Assembly (NCBI GenBank): GCA_033296885.1 | Contig: MU863900.1 | Location: 62,001-126,000, forward strand | Direction: 5' to 3' | Origin: Triangularia verruculosa | Lineage: Eukaryota; Ascomycota; Sordariomycetes; Sordariales; Podosporaceae | DNA length: 64,000 bases | Part shown: positions 47,572-57,162 of the stretch, piece after piece | Layout: every line of letters begins with the position of its first letter | Numbering within the stretch: position 1 is the stretch's first letter | Position numbers and translations under genes: made by a program | The notes under the pieces: model-generated | What the model was told of the DNA's origin: nothing | Database searches by the model: none | What the model saw: the letters and a program-made list of their open reading frames with translations, nothing else

Positions 47572-48978
47572 TTACTTCATGTTCAACAAGAGATACCTGA
47601 GGCCGGCCCAAGTCTCAACACCGCTCGGAACGATTTGGCTGGCGGGGAGGACGAAGCCGTTGGCACCGGTGTCGCGAAGCTCGGCAGTGAAGGTGTATTC
47701 TGAGCCGCCGACATCATTGGCCCAGTCGACACTGCTGCCCGTCGCCTTGTAGATGGTGCTGCAGATGGGGCCAGAGGTGAACCTGGTGCCATACACAGCC
47801 TGAATGGCTGAAGCCGCGCCCGCAGCAAGGGACACAAGCTCGGTGTGCTTGGCAGCTCTGGCAGTGCAGGAGTAACCGTATGCTATGAACGGGGGTATTG
47901 TCAGTTCCAATGATTGATGCCATGGGACAGCAGAAGAAGCAAGCAAACATACGGGTCATGAACAGTTGCGAGTACGCATGCCAGTCAATGAAGAGCTTGA
48001 GACCCTGGCTGGATTTCACGCTCCTGATGAAGTTGGCAAGATTGGTAGTCTCGGGGGCATCGGACGCAGCTGTCCCCTTGTAGTCATCCGCGCAGGGGTT
48101 GGTGGACGCACCGCCAGTGACGGACCACTGGAAGTTCCAGTTGCGGTTGATATCACGGCCAATGCAGGTGCTGCCGGTGTTGGATTGACGGTTCTTGCGC
48201 CAGAGACGGGTGTTGGTCTGGGTGAAGACAAAGCCATCAGGATTGACGACGGGAAAAACGTAGAAGTCGTACTTGTCAACGAAGCTCTTGATTTCGGCAT
48301 CCGTGTCGTATTTGGTCAGGAGGTTGAAGGCGAGGTATTCGTTGACCATGGTGGTGATCCACTCACGTGCGTGAACAGTGCTGTGGAAGATGACAGCAGG
48401 CTTATTGCCCTTTCCAGAGCTGCCCCAGAAGTGAATGCCGGTAATGGGCCTACCCTCGTTGGAGTTGCCAGAGGTGACGATGGCCGAGCGGGTTGGGTAA
48501 GTGGCCTGGAGATCCCGGAGAAATTGTAAATGGTCGTTGTACGTGTGGTACGAGTTGAACCAGGTGGCATTGGCAGAGCCGACTAGTAGCTGATGTCAAT
48601 CTTCTATAAATACCTAGCATGATATCGCAGGGATGTCGTACCTGCATATGCCGAAAAGTTGGACTCTTGCTCGATGGAAGCAGCCAAGTCCTCGTGCATA
48701 GTGGTGACCTCCATGCCAGCAACAGCAGCCTCGAACTCGGCCACCTTGGAAGGCGGGACGACAATGTCGGCAAGGGCACCAGGAGCCTTGGGTGCCTTCC
48801 ATGTCTCTAGCTCTAGCTGCTCAATAATCCTGGAGACCTTGTTGACCTGGTTCTTGACGGCGACGCGGAAGACCTTGTATCCATCATAGGCAGTGACAGC
48901 GGGCCTGACCTGACGCTCGGGGACAGCAGCCGCCGAGGCAAGGGCCAAGAAGGTGGAAAGTGCGAAAATCGACTTCAT
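47572..48978 (-). CDS. Secreted metallocarboxypeptidase A (M14)
   Basis: Exons 48978-48642, 48582-47953 and 47882-47572 sum to 1278 nt, 425 aa. A signal peptide (MKSIFALSTFLALASAAAV) is followed by a propeptide of about 95 residues containing YKVFRVAVKNQ. The M14A domain has STVHAREWITT (zinc ligands His and Glu), FIDWHAYSQ (third zinc ligand His), RNRQ-type substrate residues (RLWRKNRQSN, DINRNW) and FTAELRDTG (catalytic Glu). It should remove C-terminal hydrophobic residues from extracellular peptides after propeptide cleavage. Length and motifs are normal. A TATAAA box lies 56 bp upstream of the start. Confidence 0.94.
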
Positions 48979-49033
48979 CTTGAAGAACTTGGGGAAGCTC
49001 TGTCTACCAAGTGACCCACGAGGCCTGGCTGGC

Positions 49034-49039
49034 TTTATA
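49034..49039 (-). promoter_or_regulatory. TATAAA box of carboxypeptidase gene
   Basis: TATAAA on the minus strand, 56 bp upstream of the start codon at 48978. This implies a very short leader. Confidence 0.6.
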
Positions 49040-49914
49040 GCTCTATGAAATCGCCGTCGTTGCGCCGTGTTGGCGGTACACATGTGTGGCCTGTGACATT
49101 GGATTAGCAGTAGATAGAATAAAGTGGCACTGCCTCGGGTGAACACTGCCAACGACGTGACCTCTGGGGCCAGATAACCTTCCCTTTTCGGCCGAATAGC
49201 GATGCGGAGGGGGCCAAGTCTGGATGTTTGTCACCTTCCCGGGATGACGCACAATGCAACAGTCTGGGGTTGCAAAAGCCGATCCCGCATTATACCCGCT
49301 TTGCCCCCAGCCAATGCGCTTCCTACCAGCAGCTCGGCATTGTGCTGGGCGATCTCGCTCTACTTGCAACCAGGGGGCTTTGTCCAGATGCCGTACCAGG
49401 GTTGGCCCCCCGAGACTATCAAGGCCACCTTCCAGAACTGGGACAGCTTCACGCCCATGGCTTCAGTGTCTTGTTCTAGAACGATGCATCTGATCCCGTG
49501 AGAATTTTACCACTCGTCTATCTCGTGGGGTAATGGCACTTTTGGCGGTGTTACCATTCAAAAAGGCAGTCCTGTCCTACCTTTTGAGCTGTTTATCTGC
49601 TATCGATATCTGGATGGGGAAAGTCATAAATCATACCAAAACCTTTATCTTGGCCCCTGATCGCTCAGTTCACCGGGCTCCCACGCGTGGGGAAGTGGGG
49701 TGACCGACGCGAACACGATCGACTGGGGTCAGAAAAAGCGTCATTGTTGGTTCCCCCCCCCCCTCCATCGAGGTCGATGAAGAAAGCTTGGCTTTTCAAC
49801 TTCTCTAGCCCTGTCTAAATTCCCCTACCTTACTCCTTCTTGGCACACATCCTTTCTATGCTGGTTGTGCATCTGCCAAGTGCCAATCTTGTGCCTGATC
49901 GCCTGGCTCAAGCT

Positions 49915-49978
49915 GTCTAGATGGCCAGCCAGGGCAGCCATCAGGGCGTGAGGCCAGTACTACCTCACCCATCTAGAC
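49915..49978. repeat. Nested inverted repeat
   Basis: Outer arms GTCTAGATGG (49915-49924) and CCATCTAGAC (49969-49978) are perfect reverse complements. Inside them lie a second pair, GTGAGG (49948) and CCTCAC (49963). It could form a branched hairpin in DNA or RNA; no function is known. Confidence 0.7.
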
Positions 49979-50264
49979 GCCCTTGTGAACTACCTTACTT
50001 ATTCAACAGCTCAATTGCGACGATTAGGGAGGCAAAACATAAACGTCAAGGCCTCTTTACGCTACCAATGCGTTAGATAAGGTAAATGTTGTATTTATGG
50101 TCACGCCGACCGAGAGCTATCCCAATTCAGTACCTTCCATGGTGCCACCAAAGCATTTACATTGTTAAATCTCTATCACAGAAAGGCTTCTTTTTCTTCT
50201 TCTTTGAATGTCCATACTCGCGGTACCTTATCGGTGACCGAACAAACGAAGTGACGCTCACCTG

Positions 50265-50489
50265 TCAATTATTCGTAGCCGGTCGCCTGCCTTGGCCTGG
50301 TCGGAGGTAAGGCCCTCCACCGGTCTGGCTCGATCGTATGATCTCATGGAGAGACTGGACGACCCATGTGGCACTCTCTATCGTCTGGTTGGGATAACGG
50401 GAGAACTCACGGGGGGTTGGAAGAGCCAAGCGGTGTGCGGGGTTGTTGCTGTTATGATTGTTGCTGTGGTTAGTGCCGTTGCCAGACAT
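50265..50489 (-). CDS. Possible small N-rich protein, unassigned
   Basis: An open frame of 74 codons starting MSGNGTNHSNNHNSNNPAHR, preceded by ACAAG in good Kozak context, a pyrimidine-rich leader and a TATTTAAAGG element 212 bp upstream (50701-50710). The promoter architecture is like that of small, highly expressed fungal genes. An internal GTGAGT could be a donor, so the true reading frame may differ. No domain is recognised. Upstream of the start sits a CCTACCTAGGTATCC palindromic motif. Confidence 0.35.
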   Translation of the reverse strand: MSGNGTNHSNNHNSNNPAHRLALPTPREFSRYPNQTIESATWVVQSLHEIIRSSQTGGGPYLRPGQGRRPATNN

Positions 50490-51165
50490 CTTGTCTGGAT
50501 ACCTAGGTAGGTATCTAGGAAAGAGAAATGGTGAAGGAAGGCGTCAAAGCTAGGTATGTCTGTCGCTGGGCTCTCTTACTGGCAGTTACCGGTGCTTCAA
50601 GACAGATGGAGACAGGAAGCAGGATTGTTTGACAGTGGATTGGTTCTCGGGATTGTGATGATGAGATGAGAATTGTGTCCTGGGCTAGTGGGAGCGAAGT
50701 CCTTTAAATACTCGAAGAGGGAGAGAAGGGATGGACAAGAACAAAAGTACTGTGTGATTCACAACTTAGGAGATCTCAGGACAGTTTGGGTCAAGTAGTA
50801 CGTTAGACTTGATCAAAGACAACATTCACCGTCTACGAGAAACAATTAGTTTGTTTTGATAACAACAGCCGACAGATTCTGATATATCACTTTCCTGGAG
50901 GATCGGTGGCTCGGTGTTTTGTTCGCAGAGGACTCTCAGCCACTTTCACAACCGACCAGCGACCCACCAGAACAATGACACAGTCAAAAGCGACCACAGA
51001 CCCTTTGCTGAATCATCAGGCAGCAGACAGTTGACGCGTCCACTTGAAGGCCATTGAAACAAAACATCCCTGGTGGAATACCGAGTGAGGTCTTTGTAAA
51101 TGCTTTTTTCATTCAATTGTCGAGAACCTCTTGAAATTCGATCCAAATAAATAGTAGGTAGCTTC
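50490..51165. other. Intergenic
   Basis: Contains the TATA element and leader of the possible small gene and the 3' flank of the DUF1993 gene. Nothing else is recognised. Confidence 0.5.
50703..50709 (-). promoter_or_regulatory. TATA element (TATTTAAA) of possible small gene
   Basis: TATTTAAAGG on the minus strand, followed by a CA-rich start-site-like region and CT-rich leader before the ATG at 50489. Confidence 0.4.
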
Positions 51166-51751
51166 CTAAACCAGGAAGCTTTCAAGATAATCCCTCTTTC
51201 CCACTGGAACACCCTTGCTCCTCAAGATAGCATACGCAGTGTTGAGATGGAAGAAGAAATTAGGGATCCCCTGGTTGAGGACCGCATCTCTGCTGACGAT
51301 CTTGATGGTTGTTGGTCCCAGCGGCCTGTAATGACACGCACCATCATCAGTCTTTGTGTCTTCCCACAGTTCGAGCGAGTGAAGGATAAACTCACAGATC
51401 GACCACCTCATCAGCTTTTGCGTCAATGGCAGCCGCATCTGCCTCCTTGATTACCTGCTTGGCCTTCTCAATCCGGGCATACAAGTCGGCAAACGTCTTC
51501 TCTCCATCCTCCCAAGGCTGGTCAGACTGACCCTGAGAGCGGGCGAGGGCTTTGCGGACGGTGGTGGTGACGCTTTGAACTTGGAAGGTCAAGGGGAGCA
51601 TGTCATCAATGAGTCTGGCATTGATGTACTCGGCATTGGCATCGAGGCCCTGAGACGCAGCGTGTTCTTCCGCCTTTTGGAGAATGTGAGTCAAGGTGGA
51701 GAGGCCCTTGGAGAAGGTCGAGATTGTGACGGAGGAAAGAGTGAGAGACAT
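51166..51751 (-). CDS. DUF1993 family protein
   Basis: Exons 51751-51396 and 51325-51166 (intron 70 bp, GTGAGT...ACAG) sum to 516 nt, 171 aa. The start gives MSLTLSSVTISTFSKGLSTL. Conserved features of the family are LIDDMLPLTFQVQSVT near residue 45, a helical region with QPWEDGEKTFADL, and C-terminal PNFFFHLNTAYAILRSKGVP with KRDYL. The fold is a DinB/YfiT-like four-helix bundle; the biochemical role is unknown, though fungal members are small, soluble and stress-associated. Length is normal. An upstream in-frame extension to 51886 is less likely. Confidence 0.9.
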
Positions 51752-52545
51752 CCTGGCGGTGTTTCGAAGATAAGGACAGCAAGCTGAGTTGATTGAACTG
51801 ACAGTGGGGGGGATGTTTAGCATCAGTGGTAGAAGCTCATTAATGTTTATATGTTTGTTCAAGCTTTCGCACTTCGGGTCGCACAATCACCCGCATTATT
51901 AATGTATTCTATCCAATGGCGTGCTTTTAGTGTCCAAAGCCGAACTCAATCGAATGGAATTACAAATCAGCGTCACCGCTGCTGGAAGTCGGGCAATTAT
52001 TCAGCCCGGGCTTAGTACATGTGGTCAAGACGTATTGAAATTCGAAAGGCCGCTTTGATGCGAGTGTTCTTGGCCGTCCGTCATCGGACAATATGTTTAT
52101 ATAGAATCTTTGGGGGGGCAGGATCTGTTACAGAAGACGGGGACCGCCATTTGCCAGTCAAAGAATAGGGTATGGCATGACCAACCGGTCCCTTGCAGAT
52201 GTTGTGATGCATAGTGTATGTACAAGACGATGTCGTGATGTGGGGTACATGATTTTGCTACACCTTATGGGGGCTTGACCCGCCGAGCCGGACCCGGGCC
52301 GCCAAGGGTTTGCCGATTATCACCGAACTACTTGAGTCGAATGGCCATGGTATCACGAGCTCCGTAACCGGCATGTCGTCATGCTACAGCCGGTGTACTA
52401 TCAGCATTTTAAATGCATTTAAAACGGACTTCATAGATTGACCACGATAAGTAACTCTAGGTAGGTAGGTTGCTACCTGTAACCTAGCTGTAATCATTCA
52501 TGCTTCTCTTATCTGACCTACCCACCCACATGATTTCCATCGGGC
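51752..52545. other. Intergenic
   Basis: It contains a TAGGTAGGTAGG/CTACCTG paired motif at about 52458-52488. No gene is seen. Confidence 0.55.
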
Positions 52546-53629
52546 TCAATTGGGAATAAATCGTCCCAGTTTCTTGTAGAAGGCGCATCGGTCACCACGA
52601 TAGGCCTCCCAAATGTTGGCATCGTGGACCGAGATGGCATTTTTGATGCCAGGGCCCTCGTACTGGAGGGGTGTCGTGCCCCACATGGTTTGGGGTCCCT
52701 CAACGAGCGTTCCCCCTGTGGTGTTAAAGTTGACGAATTGCGGCGCGTTCTGGTTCCAGACGGGCCAGTTGGAGATAGGGCGATACGCCGTAGGTGAGGC
52801 GGAGGCGACACCATTGGCAATCGAGTTGGCGATGGAAGGATTGCCGCCGGAGATGAAGTTGCCCCATGCCTTCCGGAAAGAGAAAACACTGCCAGAGGAA
52901 GGGCAGTCGGCAGCCGCAAGGCTTGATGTTAGTAGACATCCTTCTTGTGTCAAAACACGGAAGGAGGCAAGGACGTACACGATAGTTGATGGAAACACCA
53001 ATGAACGTGTTGCCGTTGTCGTTGACAAGCTGGGTCATGTCTTGTTCGCCGGTACCGAGAGTAACCACGGCCATGAATGCAAACCACAACCGGAAGTTTG
53101 GTGACGTTGGCTGGTGCGACTACATTCAGGAAAGACAGTCCTTGTTACCGCCGGGGAAAGGGAACGAGCCGGGGAGAGACAGGTAGTGCTGGTAACACTG
53201 GTTGCCGTAGGCATCAGTGTCAGTGACGGGAGCCGAAGGGGCTAGTGCCGGAAAGCGAGGAGGCTGCCATCTCAAACTGCCAGTGGGAGCCTGCGAGTAT
53301 TGGATGCTGCTGTTCTTTGTCGGCCTGACGGTCAAGCGAGAGGGTATCAAGACTTGTCGAACGCACCCCTCCCCGTGGTTCAGCGCAGAGGCAGAATCGT
53401 AGTAACCTCGGTACTTGGCATAGCCGGTGTTCACGACCAGGGCGGGCTCTTGAACGCACTGCAGCGCACGAGTCTGATGATCATAGAGGGCAGCGCTTAG
53501 GTCGGCGATGAGATCGTCCACAAAGTCCGCAGCGGCATCGGTGGTGCGGGCGGCGACTTTCGAGCTGTGCGTAACAGACGCAAGCGAGGAACCTGCGAGG
53601 AGCAGGCCCATCCACCGTTTGATGGCCAT
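52546..53629 (-). pseudogene. Type-B carboxylesterase, internally deleted
   Basis: The N-terminus (MAIKRWMGLLLAGSSLAS, signal peptide) leads into YRGYYDSASALNH, APTGSLRWQPPRFPA and NQCYQHYLSLPGSFPFP, typical of secreted fungal type-B esterases. After KDC the frame slips by one base (expected text LFLNVVAP...KLPVVVCIHG is in another frame), then slips back at GTGEQDMTQL. After FIGVSINYR the next recognisable text is already the C-terminus: FRKAWGNFISGGNPSIANSI to DANIWEAYRGDRCAFY. The GESAG nucleophile elbow, catalytic Glu and His lie in the missing part (family about 550 aa). Non-functional. Confidence 0.88.
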
Positions 53630-55761
53630 ATTGATTAGGAACGCTGCGCACAAGATGATCCTTGCGGTCGAATTGGAAGAAGAGGGGGGAACCTGAAAGG
53701 CCATCGTGTGTTTAAAGAGGTCAGGTAAGCAAGAGCTCGTTGAGTTCAGCCTCTCAGAGTGATACTAACACCCACCATATTGACAGCGGGTACCTAAACT
53801 GGGGTGAAGTCTGGGTCAAGTTAGCTGATGCTACGCGATAGCCCAGCTCCGTCGCAGAGACGGAGCGTACCCCATTGTATTCCAGGCAGTCGTTTTTCTT
53901 TGCCATCTTATGGGCGCGGAGTTTTGTACAAGCTTTGCAAGACAGCGATGGCTCCATTTGTATGGGCCTTCCAAGACTATAGCTGCAAATATAGGGCGGT
54001 GACGGTGTTTTCATATGAGAAAACCTCCTGCGGCAAAGCGGGAAGCCTTCCCGGCCGCGGGATGGCGCGGACATCCAGAACCATACTGATGACAGTGTCT
54101 TCTACGGCGGGTTGTGGCTGGTGAGTGCCCTACCCTACTACCCCTGCCTTTTAGCAGAAGAGCAACTGTTACGTGGTTGAAGAATGTCTTCGCTTGGCAC
54201 TAAACGCTATTGACGGGCGAGTTGTCTGACTGGTGGTTGAAGAACGTCCTGGCAAGCGGCCAGACGTGCCATGTGGACAAAATACCGAGGTAGGTATGCG
54301 CACAGAAGTTAACGCTGGCAATCAATCGACCGGCCACTGGACCACTGGGGCGGGACCAATCTCAGCCTCGACTGTGGAATGGTGGAATTTGAGGAGTTGC
54401 GTTGCATCACAGGCATGTTTTACGTTGAATTTGCAAGTACTCTGACAATATCATTCTCGTTAGAGAACCTTTGGTCTCCCTTTCGAGTGGGATACATTTC
54501 TTAGGTCCCGTATACCTAAGGTACTTGAGAATTCAGCCTATATCAGTACTTTAGAAGATATTCCTTTGAGCATTCATAGTGTAGCTACCTTACATGAGAT
54601 TGAGCTTGTCCTCGAACCACATTTTCAGGGTCAGCGATTGTGCACAGGAGCAAGATGTCAAGGCGAGCCTGCTCCAGATCCACTGCAACTCCGCATTCTA
54701 ACGGGAATTGGATAGGCGCCACACGGCAGAGTTCATGATGCCAAGGATCGGGGACCTACGGCACCTACCTCGCACTAACTGCCTTATTTGGCCCGAGTAC
54801 GAAGTAAACCCGTGCACCTCGAATGGCTCAAGTATCAAGGTTGTCTCACGAGTGGTATAGGTAAGCTAAACGAGAAAGTGGCGGTGCTCTTCCCTAGGTT
54901 TGCTGGAGAGCTTGCCGAAGTGAAGTTGAATGTTTTGATTCTGAAAAGGGGCTCAGGGGTTAGTAGCACAAGCGAACTGGCAAAGCACTGCAACACAAAC
55001 AAGTAGTGCTTTGCAAATGAAATGAATTCAAACATGGGCTATTCCCCGGTGGCTGAAGACGGCGCTCTGCATATCAATGGCATGTCCACATCCCGAAGCA
55101 AGTTTGACCATCCTATTTTGGAAGTTTGCACAAAGAAAAACAGCTGCTGTCCAGGGGTATTCGAGACCCTCGCCTCGACGAACAGACCGCATCTTGATTT
55201 TGGCACCTGCATATGCCAAGCCAGTCCCCCACTGGCGCTGGGGTCGCCATCACAAAAGACGTCTTTCCTTTCCCTAGCCACACGGTCAATTGCGCTTGCG
55301 GCTGTGAGCTCGGACCCCCGCCTCTCACACACACACAGGTTACAAGTATGCTGGGTGTGGCAATGATTTCGTTGAGGGAAAGGTGTTGATAGGTGGAAGT
55401 GCGGTTCATAGGGCAGAAACTTGACACATTATTGATCCTGGCGCTGCTCTTTGACGTTTGACTGCGGGGAGAACGACTGCAGCTCACTCCGCTTGGGAGC
55501 AGATCATCAATGATTCTTGAGCTTGAGGCCCAATGAGACGAAAGCGAAGTGGTGGTCTAGCTAGAACAAAGGGTTTTCCTCTCATGATGTCCAAACATCA
55601 AATACTCCACCATGACCTACCTGTTGTACGCCGGCTCTTCGATGAACCCTTTAAATTTTTATTAGCTTTTCCCCAGATTCTCGAAGGCCAGGGCGAACCA
55701 TCTCAACCTTCCGCTTTGATCGGAGACACTATCGGGTGTCGAAGCAGCACTACCGGCGGAG
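53630..55761. other. Intergenic
   Basis: About 2 kb without recognisable coding sequence. CCTAAGGTA and GAGGTAGGTA motifs occur at 54286 and 54510. Confidence 0.55.
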
Positions 55762-56816
55762 ATGCCACCCCTTCCACCCAATGCTCACGAAGATAAATCA
55801 TCCACCGTGATCGGCGTCATCATCTTCTGCCTTGTGTGGTCCACTGCCATGGTGGGCATGCGGCTTTGGTCGCGAGCTAAGATGATCAAGCAGCTGGGGG
55901 TTGACGACTATGCTTGTCTCGCTGGTTTGGTAATCAAGCCCGCATTCTGACACCGGCCAAAGACATCCAGCCCAGCCAAGTGATACTGACAGTGTGACCC
56001 AAGCTCACAACATACGGCTCAGCCATTGCCATCGGCCACATGACAGCCTTCGGCCTGGGAAAACACGTCTATGCCATGAACCTAGCCCACATTACCCTAT
56101 ACCTCCGTGACTTTTACGTCTCGATCGTCATGTACTGCTTCCCCCTCCTCTTCCTCAAGCTCACTTTCGTCTTCCAATACTACCGAGTCCTGGCTGTTCA
56201 CTCTTCCGCTCCCTGCCTTGTGGAAGTTGAAGCTGCCCAGGGGCCAGAAGTATATTCTTCTTGGTATTTTCAGCTTGGGTTTCTTGTATGTTGCTCTGAC
56301 GGAACCCGGATCCACATCCTTGATCTACTTTTGTTGCGATTCACGCTGACCACCCGATCGATAATAGTACTGTCATCATCTCCGTCATCCGTATCAAGTA
56401 CTTGCGTCTGTACGATGACTTCTCCTGGGAGAACGTCACGCCACATCACTTGCGCCTGCCTACCCACTCTCCGTCCCTTCTTGGCAGCTTACTTCCCGAG
56501 ATTGGCGTCCGCGATTGGGGGCCGCAGAGTCAACTCTAGTGGCGCTATGAGCGCTGGTGTAGCCGTTGACGGAACTGGCCGCATGCGAACTGTCGATCCC
56601 GAGGCTGGAGTTCTCTACGACGGCAGTGGGCACCACTCGCGCACTCGTAGCGGCGGTAACAAGGGCACTGCCGTCGCCGTAGATTATGCTAATGGCGTCG
56701 GCAGTGAGGTTGAGCTGTCACCGCAGCGCCTAAAGGTAAATCCATTCGAGGTCCATGCGATCCACAAGTCGGGGAGCCTGGATGGCGTCAGCGTTGTAAG
56801 CAGAGACACCCGGTGA
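55762..56816 (+). pseudogene. Rhodopsin-domain (PTH11-like) membrane protein, internally deleted
   Basis: Exon 1 (55762-55929) encodes a first helix (VIGVIIFCLVWSTAMVGMRL) and KQLGVDDYACLAGL. After an intron ending at 56003, the text LTTYGSAIAIGHMTAFGLGK and YVSIVMYCFPLLFLKLTFVF is helices 2-3 of the fungal rhodopsin-like domain (PF20684 type). At FQYYRVLA (about 56195) the frame jumps directly to LPLPALWKLKLPRGQKYILL, i.e. the segment with two middle helices is missing. After a further intron, TVIISVIRIKYLRLYDDFSW breaks again at about 56430 into TCACLPTLRPFLAAYFPRL. The soluble tail to 56816 is intact. Two internal losses with frame change argue for a pseudogene. Confidence 0.8.
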
Positions 56817-57162
56817 TTTGGGTTGAGGGACTGATGGGGGTTGGGTGCACATACCTACCTGTACCTGTGTACCATTATGGAAGCGCATCCGCATACGGAC
56901 GAGATGCAAACAAGCCATGTCTATTTTATACCCTTTCCTTACGAATACGATAAATCGGTAGCTATGTGGCACCAACATCATGTGAAAGATGTCCGCTAAA
57001 GGTCCATTCCTGTTTGACACATGAGATATCTTCACGCAGAACCTAAGTTATAGCGCCACAAGTGATACGCACACAAGCGTCTCGCGGTTGATCCATCGAA
57101 AATAGAGAATATCATACAGATCGTGGCCACATAATGAGCGCGTCAGAACACTCGTCTCCGCA
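56817..57162. other. Intergenic (convergent 3' ends)
   Basis: 3' flanks of the membrane-protein remnant and the regulator gene. A CCTACCTGTACCTG motif lies at 56855. No gene is seen. Confidence 0.6.

Larger units (their letters stand above)
48979..50264. other. Intergenic
   Basis: The carboxypeptidase promoter plus unassigned DNA. It includes a C11 run at 49753 and a nested inverted repeat at 49915-49978 (listed separately). No gene is recognised. Confidence 0.55.

Noticed and set aside
47966..48529. 187-codon plus-strand frame
   Set aside because: Antisense shadow of the carboxypeptidase exon 2.
52613..53104. 163-codon plus-strand frame over the esterase
   Set aside because: The minus strand clearly encodes esterase segments; the plus frame is a shadow.
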